From Aequorivita sp. (GTDB lineage: Bacteria; Bacteroidota; Bacteroidia; Flavobacteriales; Flavobacteriaceae): a DNA stretch of 64,000 nucleotides. The position numbers and the translations under genes are program-made. The stretch covers positions 1 to 64,000 of the forward strand of contig JAGXGE010000035.1 in NCBI GenBank assembly GCA_024637015.1, in the 5' to 3' direction. A model generated the notes under the pieces. That model made no database searches, had not been told where the DNA came from, and saw nothing but the letters and a program-made list of their open reading frames with translations. Below, piece by piece: positions 53,326 through 62,256 of this stretch. Each line of letters starts with the position of its first letter. Within the stretch, counting starts at the first letter, position 1.

Positions 53326-54690
53326 TTATTTTTTCACCACTTTTTTAGTTTCGGTTTGTCCATTTTCATCATTGATTTTAATGAAGTAGATTCCTTCGCA
53401 TAAGGTTGAAATATCCATTTGATTTTTTTCTTCCGAAGTGAAAAGCAGTTGCCCTAGGTTGTTATAAACGGTTATTTCAGCAATTGAGGTTGTAGATTTT
53501 ATGTTTAGCAAACCGTTTGTTGGGTTGGGGTAAAGGTTGAAGAGGTTTGTAGCATTTTCTACTATGCCCAATGGATTTTTGTTTTCGAACCAGATTATTT
53601 TATTTTGATCGTATGAAGTAGCAAGAATGTCAATTTTACTATCATTATTGTAATCATCGGTAAAAATAGAAGATGGAAATGTGAAATCTGCAATCAAGGT
53701 TTGTTCAGAGCCAAAGGCGCCTGTGCCGTCATTTTCTAACCAAGTTATTGTTTCTTCAATATATTTAGCCATTATAATATCATTGTCCCCATCATTATCT
53801 AGATCCTCAGCATTTACTTTATCAACAGATATGGTGCTGTTTAAAATTATATGCGTAGGGCCAAAAGTACCGTTGCCGTCAGTATTCTCATACCAAGCAA
53901 CATCATTGGGATAAGAAGTGGATACAACATCTAAATCGCCGTCATTGTCCATATCCTTTACTACTACTGTAAAGGTATCACCTGCCGAATTTGTTATTAG
54001 TTTTTCTGGACCAAAACTTCCTTGCCCATTTGTATTTTCAAACCAAACCAACTTACTTAAAAATGAGTCTGAATATACTACATCCATATCTCCGTCGCTG
54101 TCTATATCATTTATTTCAAAAGCTTCGGAGGCGAATACATTATTTGAAATTGATTTTTGTGTGCTAAAAGAACCTAATCCATCTATGTTTTCTAACCAAA
54201 CAAGTTTGTTTTCACCTGTTGCAACAATGTCTATATCTCCATCATTGTCAATATCACTTGTATGTACAACTTTTGTAACTTCCAATGTAGTAATAATCTG
54301 CATGGGACCGAAAGTTCCAAGACCGTCTATATTTTCAAACCATGAAATAACATCACCAAAAGTAGATGCCGAAACAACATCTAAGTCACCATCTCCATCT
54401 ATATCTGCAGCTTCAAGATAAAGGGGATAACCTAGGGAAGATGAAATAATTTTGGGTGTGGAAAAGTTACCTTGACCGTCAGAATTTTCAAACCAAACAA
54501 TTTTATCGCCGATGGAAGAGGTGGCAAGAACGTCTTTATCTCCATCGCCGTCGATATCTGCCGAATTAGCTGTGTATGGACCAAGTACATCTGGGTGATT
54601 CTCTACAATTATATGTGCTTCAAAATCTATTTGGGCATTTATAGTAAGGGAAAAAATTATTGCTGAAAAGAAAAATAGTTTTGTTTTCAT
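53326..54690 (-). CDS. Secreted 7-bladed VCBS/FG-GAP propeller protein with T9SS domain (copy 3)
   Basis: 454 residues. Signal peptide to about 19 (LTINAQ), then IDFEAHIIVENHPDV. Seven repeats of about 50 residues, each with a calcium-loop motif of the form ADIDGDGDKDVLAT and a WFENSDG strand, predict a seven-bladed propeller. Residues about 385-454 are a T9SS type A sorting domain (NLYPNPTNGLLNI, ITVYNNLGQLLF, YFIKI). The last gene of three tandem relatives on the minus strand. Cell-surface or exported; ligand unknown. Confidence 0.9.
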   Translation of the reverse strand: MKTKLFFFSAIIFSLTINAQIDFEAHIIVENHPDVLGPYTANSADIDGDGDKDVLATSSIGDKIVWFENSDGQGNFSTPKIISSSLGYPLYLEAADIDGDGDLDVVSASTFGDVISWFENIDGLGTFGPMQIITTLEVTKVVHTSDIDNDGDIDIVATGENKLVWLENIDGLGSFSTQKSISNNVFASEAFEINDIDSDGDMDVVYSDSFLSKLVWFENTNGQGSFGPEKLITNSAGDTFTVVVKDMDNDGDLDVVSTSYPNDVAWYENTDGNGTFGPTHIILNSTISVDKVNAEDLDNDGDNDIIMAKYIEETITWLENDGTGAFGSEQTLIADFTFPSSIFTDDYNNDSKIDILATSYDQNKIIWFENKNPLGIVENATNLFNLYPNPTNGLLNIKSTTSIAEITVYNNLGQLLFTSEEKNQMDISTLCEGIYFIKINDENGQTETKKVVKK

Positions 54691-54736
54691 TTGAACCGAT
54701 TTTGATTATACTAAATATAAACAAAAAAGAAACAAA

Positions 54737-56107
54737 TTATCGTTTTATGGCCCTTTTGGTTTCTATCTGTCCGTTTTCGTCTTTGATTTTTACGAAATAA
54801 ATCCCTTGACTTAAAGATGAAATATCTACTTGATTGTTTTCTTCGGAAATGAAAATGAGCTGGCCTAGATTGTTGTAAACAGTTATTTCAGAAACAGTTG
54901 AAGAGCTATTTACAGTAAGCAATCCTTGTGTAGGATTTGGGTAAATATTGAAAAGGCTGGCGGTGTTTTCTTCTATGGATAATGGGCCGCGGTTTTCGAA
55001 CCAGATTATTTGGTCGTCTTCAAAAATAATATTTACATAAATACCGGCAGCTATATCCATTTTGGAATCTCCGTTAAAATCATCAACAATTATGGCTACC
55101 GGGCTAAATTCATCTGAATAAAAAACCTGTGGTGCACCGAAATTTCCGTTACCGTCATTTTCCAGCCATATAAGTTCTCCATCAAAAAGCATAGAAGCAA
55201 AAAGATCTTTGTCGCCATCGCCATCAATATCTTCAGCATACATTTTATAGGCCAAACTTATATCTTCAACAATGATAATAGGAGTACTAAAATTGCCCAA
55301 TCCATCCAGGTTTTCGTACCACGCTATGTATTCGCTATCGGAAATGGAAACTGCATCTAAATCGCCATCATTGTCAATGTCTGCTAAAACAACCGTATTT
55401 GTCCAAATTGCTTCATCAGTTATTACCTTCTCGGATCCAAAAGTACCTTGGCCATCCATATTTTCATACCATGCAACCATATTTCTTGGCCAGTCTGCCA
55501 CGATTACATCCATATCCCCATCGCCATCAATATCCCCCGCTTGAAGGGATTCTGTGTAGGCTTCCTCTGAAATTATCCTTTCTGGCGCAAAGGTGCCTAG
55601 CCCGTCTAAATTTTCTAACCAACTGATTTTGAAATTACCGCCCGCAACAATGTCAATGTCACCATCTCCATCCATATCTTTTGCATCTACCGTTTGTACA
55701 TAGGTAAAATTTCCTGCAAGGGTTAAGGGACCAAAGTTTCCCAATCCATCTAAATTTTCGAACCACGCTATTTTATGGTCGTTGTTTGAAATAGCAATGA
55801 GGTCCAAGTCATTATCGTTGTCTATATCGACGAGGGAAAGACCCATTGGATAGTGCATTGCGGAAGAGATAACTATGGGTTCAGAAAAATTTCCTAGGCC
55901 ATCCACATTTTTGAACCATACAACTTTATCTCCTCTTGTAGATGTAGCGAACAAATCTTTATCTCCATCTCCATCAATATCAGCAGAAGCTAAGGCAAAA
56001 GGGCCATCAACTACGGGATTTGAATCTACAATGATGTGTGGTTCAAAATCTATTTGGGCATAGCTATTTAGGGCGAAAAGAATTATTAGAAGTATGGCCT
56101 TTTTCAT
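54737..56107 (-). CDS. Secreted 7-bladed VCBS/FG-GAP propeller protein with T9SS domain (copy 2)
   Basis: 456 residues. Signal peptide ends near residue 17 (NSYAQ), then IDFEPHIIVDSNPVV. Seven calcium-loop repeats (for example VDIDNDNDLDLIAI, KDMDGDGDIDIVAG, DDFNGDSKMDIAAG). C-terminal T9SS type A domain (NIYPNPTQGLLTV, YFVKIKDENGQIETK). Same length and order as copy 3, 46 bases apart, and 10 bases after copy 1, which points to one transcript. Confidence 0.9.
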   Translation of the reverse strand: MKKAILLIILFALNSYAQIDFEPHIIVDSNPVVDGPFALASADIDGDGDKDLFATSTRGDKVVWFKNVDGLGNFSEPIVISSAMHYPMGLSLVDIDNDNDLDLIAISNNDHKIAWFENLDGLGNFGPLTLAGNFTYVQTVDAKDMDGDGDIDIVAGGNFKISWLENLDGLGTFAPERIISEEAYTESLQAGDIDGDGDMDVIVADWPRNMVAWYENMDGQGTFGSEKVITDEAIWTNTVVLADIDNDGDLDAVSISDSEYIAWYENLDGLGNFSTPIIIVEDISLAYKMYAEDIDGDGDKDLFASMLFDGELIWLENDGNGNFGAPQVFYSDEFSPVAIIVDDFNGDSKMDIAAGIYVNIIFEDDQIIWFENRGPLSIEENTASLFNIYPNPTQGLLTVNSSSTVSEITVYNNLGQLIFISEENNQVDISSLSQGIYFVKIKDENGQIETKRAIKR

Positions 56108-56117
56108 TTTTGGGAAT

Positions 56118-58553
56118 TTAATTTTTTAGAATCTTTTTTGTTTCGGTCTGTCCGTTTTCGTCCTTAATTTTTAGGTAGTAGATGCCTTCACTTAAAGTTG
56201 AAATATCTATTTGATTTTTGTTTTCAGAAGTGAGAAGGAGTTGGCCGAGGTTGTTATAAATGGTTATTTCAGCAATTGAAGTTGCGGATTTTATATTCAA
56301 CACTCCGTTGGTAGGGTTTGGGTAGAGGGTGAAAAGGTTTGTTTTGTTTTCTTCAATGTTTAATGGGCCAAGGTTTTCGAACCAGATTATTTCATCTAAA
56401 GAATAAGACGATGCTAGCACGTCCATTTTTCCATCGCCGTTAATATCATCTGCAAATACACAAGTTGTGTTATTAACTTGAGAGGAGACTATTTGTTCTG
56501 AACCAAAATTCCCATTACCAAGATTTTCATGCCAAAAGACCGTATTGCTAGAAAAGGAAGCTGTAAGTACATCCATATCCCCATCGGCATCTAAGTCTTT
56601 AGCATAAACTTCAAAGGCGCCATCTGTATTATTATTTACAGCTCTCAATGGGCCAAAATTTCCCTGCCCATCAATATTTTCGAACCATATCGCAGAGGAG
56701 TTCCCAAACGAGGAAGCAAGGACGTCCTGATCGCCGTCATTATCCATATCTTTTATATCTATGGATAATGAACCACTTATTTCTGTTGAAATTGCTTGTT
56801 GCGCTCCAAAGTTGCCTCCCCCGTTATTTTCATGCCAAAATAGGACATCATTACAATAGTCTACTGCAACTAAATCTAAAAGTCCATCATTGTCAATATC
56901 TGCGGCTCTAACAGATTCTATACACACGCCTGTGTTATTAATAACTTGGGTTGGGCCAAAATTTCCTAGGCCATTTGTGTTTTCATACCATAAGAGTCCA
57001 AAATCACCACCGGAAACAATATCAATATCACCATCATTATCTACATCCATAGGATAGGTTACATAAGGAGATGAATTAAGCGGGCTAAATATATGAGCTG
57101 TGAAAGAGGTGCCCTGCCCATCCATATTTTCAAACCATGCTACTGTGTTATCATAATATGATTCAGAAACTACATCCATGTCTCCATCGCCATCAATGTC
57201 TGCCGCATCAATAGAGATTGGATAATTCAATTGTAAAGAAATGGTTTTTGGTGAAGAAAAGTTTCCTATACCATCAAGATTTTCTAGCCAAGATATTTTA
57301 TCATCACCATTTGATGCGGAAATCAAGTCTTTATCGCCGTCACCATCCATATCAATAGACATAACTGTATATGGTCTGTTGGTTCCGTTAATTTCCACCA
57401 CAACATATTGAGGACCAAAATTTCCTTGTCCATCAGTATTTATGTAATATGCTATTTTGTCATCTGTGGCAGAGGCGGAAATTAAATCTAAATCGCCATC
57501 GTTATCCAAATCTGCTAAATTGATTTCCCGAAGATATTCTATTTGGTTTGTTATTTGTTGTTTTGGCCCGAAATTACCAAGACCATCCAGATTTTTATAC
57601 CAGTATATTATTCCTCGGTAATTAGCGCCAGAGATTACGTCCAAATCGCCATCATTATCCACATCTGCTGTAGTTACCAAAAATTGATTTTGTACATCAG
57701 CACTCACTAAGCGTTGTGGACCAAAATTGCCCTGTCCGTTTAAATTTTCATACCAGACTATTTTCTGGTCGAATAATAGGGAAGTGGCAAGAACGTCTTT
57801 ATCTCCATCGCCATCAATATCTGCCGCCGAAACCCCTTGTGGACGTTGCACATTTGTAGAGATAACTTGTTTGGGGCCGAAATCTCCTTGACCATTGATA
57901 TTCTTGAACCATGATACATTTTCATTTGTATAGTCTGAGACCAAAATATCCATATCGCCATCGCTATCAAGATCTGCCACATAAATATTATTATAGCTAG
58001 CTGAATTGTTAGCGATAATGTGCTCTTCAGAAAAAGTGCCTTGCCCATCCATGTTTTCAAACCATGCTATTGAATTGGTTGAGCTGGAATTTGCAGTAAT
58101 ATCCATATCACCATCACCGTCCATGTCTGCTGCTTGAATTTCTCTGGCTTGTGTATCTGGAGCGCTAACAGTTTGCGGAGTTGCAAAATTTCCTTGACCG
58201 TCTATGTTTTCATACCAAAAGATACCATAATAGGTAGCATTAACTAAATCTATATCACCATCATTATCTATATCTATAGCGATTACTTGGTTGGTTCTAA
58301 TCGCGTTTTCTGTGATTATTTGTTGTGCTCCGAAACTTCCATTTGTATTTTTATACCAAGCTAATTTGGTGTCGTTTATGGAAGAAGATATCATATCCAT
58401 ATCACCATCACCATCAAGGTCGGCGGCATATACCGATGTTGGATTGTTTGTTCCGCCCGTATCGTCAACTATAATGTGTGGCTCAAAATCAATTTGGGCA
58501 CTAATGGTAAAAGAGAAAAGTAAGGTTGAAAGGAAAAGTAATTTTGTTTTCAT
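56118..58553 (-). CDS. Secreted 14-repeat VCBS/FG-GAP protein with T9SS domain (copy 1)
   Basis: 811 residues. Signal peptide to about 19 (FTISAQ), then IDFEPHIIVDD. Fourteen calcium-loop repeats, exactly twice the number in each neighbour (for example ADLDGDGDMDMISS at the start, DDINGDGKMDVLAS at the end). The extra length over copy 2 is 355 residues, which equals seven repeats of about 51. Two stacked seven-bladed propellers are likely. T9SS type A domain at the C-terminus (TLYPNPTNGVLNI). First gene of the array. Confidence 0.9.
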   Translation of the reverse strand: MKTKLLFLSTLLFSFTISAQIDFEPHIIVDDTGGTNNPTSVYAADLDGDGDMDMISSSINDTKLAWYKNTNGSFGAQQIITENAIRTNQVIAIDIDNDGDIDLVNATYYGIFWYENIDGQGNFATPQTVSAPDTQAREIQAADMDGDGDMDITANSSSTNSIAWFENMDGQGTFSEEHIIANNSASYNNIYVADLDSDGDMDILVSDYTNENVSWFKNINGQGDFGPKQVISTNVQRPQGVSAADIDGDGDKDVLATSLLFDQKIVWYENLNGQGNFGPQRLVSADVQNQFLVTTADVDNDGDLDVISGANYRGIIYWYKNLDGLGNFGPKQQITNQIEYLREINLADLDNDGDLDLISASATDDKIAYYINTDGQGNFGPQYVVVEINGTNRPYTVMSIDMDGDGDKDLISASNGDDKISWLENLDGIGNFSSPKTISLQLNYPISIDAADIDGDGDMDVVSESYYDNTVAWFENMDGQGTSFTAHIFSPLNSSPYVTYPMDVDNDGDIDIVSGGDFGLLWYENTNGLGNFGPTQVINNTGVCIESVRAADIDNDGLLDLVAVDYCNDVLFWHENNGGGNFGAQQAISTEISGSLSIDIKDMDNDGDQDVLASSFGNSSAIWFENIDGQGNFGPLRAVNNNTDGAFEVYAKDLDADGDMDVLTASFSSNTVFWHENLGNGNFGSEQIVSSQVNNTTCVFADDINGDGKMDVLASSYSLDEIIWFENLGPLNIEENKTNLFTLYPNPTNGVLNIKSATSIAEITIYNNLGQLLLTSENKNQIDISTLSEGIYYLKIKDENGQTETKKILKN

Positions 58554-58613
58554 TTGAAATATTTAGTAGGGCACAAAGTACTTTTTTCCTACAATATATT
58601 CAAATGATAAAAA

Positions 58614-59846
58614 TCATTTCTTCAAATTTCTGAATCGTTGCAATAGTGTAGGATGTGAATAATGCGCAAACACATAAAGCGGGTGCGGGGTAAGGTTGCT
58701 CAAACTGTTTTTTGAGAGCTTTTTTAAGCCCGAAATTAAGGGTGGGCCTGCATATGTGGTATTGGCGAAATTGTCTGCTTGGTATTCGAACTTTCTGCTT
58801 AAATAATTCATCAGTAAGCTTGTAATACCTGAAATTGGGCTGTAAAGTACACCAAAAGCTATCAGCCCAATATGAAATGAGGGTTGCGAAACATTCAAGG
58901 CTTCCGAAAGCAAGGGGTTTCCAATAAATAATGATAATAACCAAAGGGTAAAACCTGTAGTTATAATAGCGGCAAAAAGATTGATGATGATGTGATTGCG
59001 TTTATAATGGCCAACTTCATGGGCGAGGACGGCTACAATTTCTTCTTCGTTTAAATCTTTTATAAGGGTGTCGTAAAGTGTTACGCGCTTTTCACTTCCA
59101 AAACCTGAGAAATAGGCGTTGGCTTTCGTACTGCGCTTGCTGCCGTCTATTACAAATATTTTCTCGAGGGTGAAACCAACTTTTGAGGCGTATGTTTCAA
59201 TTTTGGAACGCAGTGTACCTTCTTCTAGTGGGGTTTGTTTGTTAAATAATGGGACGATGAAACGTGCATAAAAAAGATTCATCAATACTGTAAATACAGT
59301 TACGATTCCCCAAGCATAGAGCCAAAAGTTTTTGCCAGTGCTTTGATAAAACCAGATGATAGCACCTAAAATAATGCCACCAATAATGGCACCCATCAGC
59401 CATCCTTTCACTTTGTCAAAGAAAAAAGTTTTTCGCGTGGTTTTGTTAAAGCCGTATTTTTCTTCGATAACGAAAGTGCTGTAATAGTTAAAGGGCGTGG
59501 TGAGGATATCGCTTGCAATCATAATAATCCCGAAAAAAACTAAGGCGATTATTATATCTTTGTTTGATACGGAACGGGCTAAATCATCTACATAAGCAAA
59601 GCCATCCAAAAAGAAGAATAGGAGGGTAGCAATGAGTGAGACAGTTGCTGTTAGCGTACTGAATTTATTGCGTTCCTTTTTGTAGCGTTGCGATTTTTTA
59701 TATTCTTCTTCATCAAAAACGTCTTGCAATTCTGAAGGAAGTGGGTCGTTGAAATGTTTTGCATTTAAGTAATCCAAGATTTGGTCAATGACGAAGCTGA
59801 TGACTAAGATTGCTATTATTATGTAGAAAAGAGTTTCTGGTTTCAA
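58614..59846 (-). CDS. M48 family peptidase of the Ste24/CAAX type
   Basis: 410 residues. Zinc site HEVGH (near 285) with a further Glu in the segment EYQADNFA. Membrane helices at both ends of the catalytic domain (about 6-22, 65-82, 105-122, 150-170, 178-200, 290-310, 335-355) place the site at the membrane. The pattern (GSKRSTKANAYFSGFGSEKRVTLYDTLIKDL) matches Ste24-like proteases that degrade or trim membrane proteins. The start appears to be TTG at 59846 because no in-frame ATG is near and homologues of this class start with a similar LFYIIIAILVI segment. Confidence 0.92.
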   Translation of the reverse strand: MKPETLFYIIIAILVISFVIDQILDYLNAKHFNDPLPSELQDVFDEEEYKKSQRYKKERNKFSTLTATVSLIATLLFFFLDGFAYVDDLARSVSNKDIIIALVFFGIIMIASDILTTPFNYYSTFVIEEKYGFNKTTRKTFFFDKVKGWLMGAIIGGIILGAIIWFYQSTGKNFWLYAWGIVTVFTVLMNLFYARFIVPLFNKQTPLEEGTLRSKIETYASKVGFTLEKIFVIDGSKRSTKANAYFSGFGSEKRVTLYDTLIKDLNEEEIVAVLAHEVGHYKRNHIIINLFAAIITTGFTLWLLSLFIGNPLLSEALNVSQPSFHIGLIAFGVLYSPISGITSLLMNYLSRKFEYQADNFANTTYAGPPLISGLKKLSKNSLSNLTPHPLYVFAHYSHPTLLQRFRNLKK

Positions 59847-59881
59847 GTGGAAAAATTTAGATTAAAAATTCAAGATTCGAA

Positions 59882-59952
59882 ACATCCCCCTAGCCCCCTT
59901 CAAAGGGGGGATTAACCCCCTCTCTTTGAAGGGAGGGCTGGGGAGGGATGTT
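59882..59952. repeat. Inverted-repeat element CATCCCCCTAGCCCCCTTCAAAG
   Basis: ACATCCCCCTAGCCCCCTTC at the left is matched by GAAGGGAGGGCTGGGGAGGGATGT at the right, with CTTTGAAG-type inner sequences. Repeats of this C-rich/G-rich type are widespread short mobile-like elements in Bacteroidota. It touches the last codons of the neighbouring methyltransferase gene. Confidence 0.8.
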
Positions 59953-60773
59953 TAAAACCCACGTTGTCGCTTGGCTTCAAATATAAGGATTCCCGCCGCT
60001 ACGGAAACGTTCATGCTGTCTATTTCGCCTTGCATTGGGATGATGATGTTTTGGGTGCTTTTTTCGATCCATTCTTCCGAAAGTCCAGTAGCTTCTGTGC
60101 CTACGACTATTGCAGTTGCTTTTTTGAAATCGCAAGTGTGATAAGTTACTGATGCTTGTAATGCGGCGCAGTATATGTTGATGTTATTTTCTTTCAAAAA
60201 AGAAATGATTTCTGTAGTACTGCCTGTGGCAATTTTATTTGTAAACAAACAACCCACGCTGCTACGGATGATGTTTGGATTGTACATATCTGTCTTTGGG
60301 TTTGCGATAATTACGGCATCGACATTGGCAGCGTCTGCTGTTCGGAGTAGGGCACCGATATTTCCAGGTTTTTCTGGGGCCTCAATAATTAGCACTAATG
60401 GACTATTTAACTTGGGACCCTGAGAGGAGCCGAAGGGTAGGTTTGATATGTTTAATTCTTTCGTGTTTGCAATTGCTAAAACGCCTTCAGAGGAACCTCG
60501 ATAGGCTAACTTTTCATAAATTTCCGAAGTTATTTCTATGAATTCCGCTTCGCTATTGGCGGATTCTTTTAGTGCAAAAATTTCTTCTTCGGGAATAATT
60601 TCAGGGCAAAAAAGTAGAGTTTTCAAAAGGTAGCCGCCTTTTATTGCTAATGAAATTTCACGCAGGCCTTCAATGATGAAAAGGTTTGTTTTGCGACGTT
60701 CACGTGATTTTTCCTGCAATAAAACAATTTGCTTTATCAGCGGATTATGAAAACTTGTGATGTTTTTGTGCAT
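59952..60773 (-). CDS. SpoU-family RNA 2'-O-methyltransferase with an in-frame repeat insertion
   Basis: 273 residues. N-terminal SpoU substrate-binding domain (SREERRKTNLFIIEGLREI-like), then the knotted SPOUT domain from about 125: LIIEAPEKPGNIGALLRTADAANVDAVI, VVGTEATGLSEEW and IIPMQGEIDSMNVSVAAGILIFEA. It methylates a ribose in rRNA or tRNA; closest named type is RlmB/TrmH. Residues 112-120 (LPFGSSQGP), in the linker, are coded by the dispersed repeat at 60414-60437, an in-frame insertion. A -7 box ends four bases before the ATG. Confidence 0.9.
   Translation of the reverse strand: MHKNITSFHNPLIKQIVLLQEKSRERRKTNLFIIEGLREISLAIKGGYLLKTLLFCPEIIPEEEIFALKESANSEAEFIEITSEIYEKLAYRGSSEGVLAIANTKELNISNLPFGSSQGPKLNSPLVLIIEAPEKPGNIGALLRTADAANVDAVIIANPKTDMYNPNIIRSSVGCLFTNKIATGSTTEIISFLKENNINIYCAALQASVTYHTCDFKKATAIVVGTEATGLSEEWIEKSTQNIIIPMQGEIDSMNVSVAAGILIFEAKRQRGF
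60414..60437. repeat. Small dispersed repeat, copy 2, inside a coding gene
   Basis: Core CCCTGAGAGGAGCCGAAGGG, 18 of 20 identical to the copy at 43653-43675. It lies within the SpoU methyltransferase gene without breaking the frame. Confidence 0.75.
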
Positions 60774-60777
60774 CCTG

Positions 60778-60785
60778 CAAAGATA
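60778..60785 (-). promoter_or_regulatory. -7 box of the SpoU gene, probably leaderless
   Basis: TATCTTTG on the minus strand, exact consensus, with four bases between it and the ATG at 60773. It lies within the short gap after the barrel protein gene. Confidence 0.48.
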
Positions 60786-60787
60786 GG

Positions 60788-61432
60788 CTACTGAAACTTA
60801 TATCCGGTGCCCAAATTGAAGCGTAAACCGAACCCAAGATTGAAGTAATTAACCCCACCAAAGGTATCTTCAAGTTCATCTGCAACATGTATGGTCATAA
60901 AATCGTGGCGAAGTTCGGGGGCTACATACATGGAAATGTAATTTGCAAGGCGGTAACTAACTTCGGGACGAAGCCACACAGCAGTGCCCCGGTCTTCAAA
61001 ATTATCACCCAAACCTCTGTTGTAATACCCCGAATGACCCACACCAACGCCAATGGAAAGATCAAAACGTTGCACTTGTTTTTCATAGCCAACTACAGCA
61101 CCAATGGTAAAATTTGTGGTTTCCTCATAATTCCCGACTAAGGCAGTATTGTTTACTTTGCCGGAAAAGAAGCTAAAGGCCGGGCCTACGTAAAAATCTT
61201 TCAAAACATTCAACTTCATCTGAAACTGAGCGCCAATTTGAAGATCCATGCCATTGTTTACAAAATTATCTCCAAAAGACATTGGTACATAAGGACCGAA
61301 GGTAATGCTTCCTATTTTTCTACCAGTTTGTTGTTGCGAGCTTTCGTTTTCAACATTGTTTTCAGTTTGTTGAGCAAATGTTACTGTTGAAATAAAAAGT
61401 ACACAAAGAAGGGTTTTAATATTCAAAAACAT
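60788..61432 (-). CDS. Porin-like outer-membrane barrel protein
   Basis: 214 residues. Signal peptide to about 20 (VTFAQ). Alternating strands such as IGSITFGPYVPMSFG, FYVGPAFSFFSG, TIGAVVGYEKQ, DLSIGVGVGHSGYYN, YISMYVAPELRHDF and FNLGFGLRFNLG are typical of an eight-stranded outer-membrane barrel. The C-terminus ends with GTGYKFQ. Function unknown. The start overlaps by 17 bases the end of the upstream lipoprotein gene, so they are co-transcribed. Confidence 0.85.
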   Translation of the reverse strand: MFLNIKTLLCVLFISTVTFAQQTENNVENESSQQQTGRKIGSITFGPYVPMSFGDNFVNNGMDLQIGAQFQMKLNVLKDFYVGPAFSFFSGKVNNTALVGNYEETTNFTIGAVVGYEKQVQRFDLSIGVGVGHSGYYNRGLGDNFEDRGTAVWLRPEVSYRLANYISMYVAPELRHDFMTIHVADELEDTFGGVNYFNLGFGLRFNLGTGYKFQ

Positions 61433-62105
61433 AAGTGTTGTCTTCGTTGGTTAGTGGAATTTCAATTGTTTGAATGGGTCCCGCATTTATGGAATATTTA
61501 AAAATAACATTGCTGCCTTGAATACTGTATATTGGGATGATTTCATTCTGCGATGAAGGCGATAGCGTCCCGGAGGAGCTTTCGGAAAGATTGCAATTAT
61601 CCGGCGGGTCAATCACGTTTAATGGCAGTTCGCAGTCAGAGGGGGTGAATAGCAATTCATAGCTCACAGTGTTTTGATCGCTTGTATTATTGTTGAGGTT
61701 TAAATTAAGTTTTGCGCGTTTTCCCAAAACGATGGTTCCCATATCATAAAGAACCCTATCCCCATGTTGTGGCGAATAATAAGCACGGCTGGAGTAGGTG
61801 TGATTGATTTCTTGATTGTAAAAATTATCCACATTTATAAAAATATCCAGCGGATCAAATTGCTCATCCAATGAAACCAAGCTAAAATTTCCGGAGGCAT
61901 CGGTACTTGTTTGCCCTAATGCATCGCCCAAAGCACTTGTTATAACACTTATGTTTGGCAGTGCATTGCCTTGAGTGTCTGTAATTTTTCCTTTAATTAA
62001 TAGGCGTCGGTTGTTTTCAATATCTACATCGTCACCAATGCAACTTACGGTTGCCAAAACAGTTAGAAGCAATAAAATTTTAAGAAAGTTTTGTTTCATT
62101 TTCAT
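61416..62105 (-). CDS. Carboxypeptidase-regulatory-like lipoprotein
   Basis: 229 residues from the ATG at 62105; another ATG two codons later is equally possible. Lipoprotein signal with the lipid Cys in LATVSC. Residues about 30-105 are a CarboxypepD_reg-like fold (LLIKGKITDTQGNALPNISVIT, TSTDASGNFSLVSLDE), and the rest is a beta-sandwich with NLNLNNNTSDQNTVSYELLFTPSDC. Envelope protein of unknown role, the first of the pair with the porin-like gene. Confidence 0.82.
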   Translation of the reverse strand: MKMKQNFLKILLLLTVLATVSCIGDDVDIENNRRLLIKGKITDTQGNALPNISVITSALGDALGQTSTDASGNFSLVSLDEQFDPLDIFINVDNFYNQEINHTYSSRAYYSPQHGDRVLYDMGTIVLGKRAKLNLNLNNNTSDQNTVSYELLFTPSDCELPLNVIDPPDNCNLSESSSGTLSPSSQNEIIPIYSIQGSNVIFKYSINAGPIQTIEIPLTNEDNTYVFEY

Positions 62106-62197
62106 AACGTATAAAGAAGCAAGGATACTGAAAAAAAACGATGTGGTCAAGGCTAAAAATGTTAACCTTCCATTATCTTAAACTCACAAACCTTTCT

Positions 62198-62228
62198 AAA
62201 AAGCTTCCCAAACCCAGGAAGCTTTTTT
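62198..62228. terminator. Strong hairpin between divergent genes
   Basis: AAAAAGCTTCC / GGAAGCTTTTT, 11-bp perfect stem, CAAACCCA loop and a T run. It lies between the divergent genes at 62105 (-) and 62257 (+), upstream of both, so it ends no visible gene; it may stop background transcription or act as an attenuator. Confidence 0.75.
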
Positions 62229-62256
62229 ACATTTAGTGGTTACTAAAACAACCATC

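Noticed and set aside
53681-54421. Long antisense frames opposite the propeller genes
   Set aside because: They arise from the repetitive DxDGD codons read on the other strand and lack start context or protein-like features.
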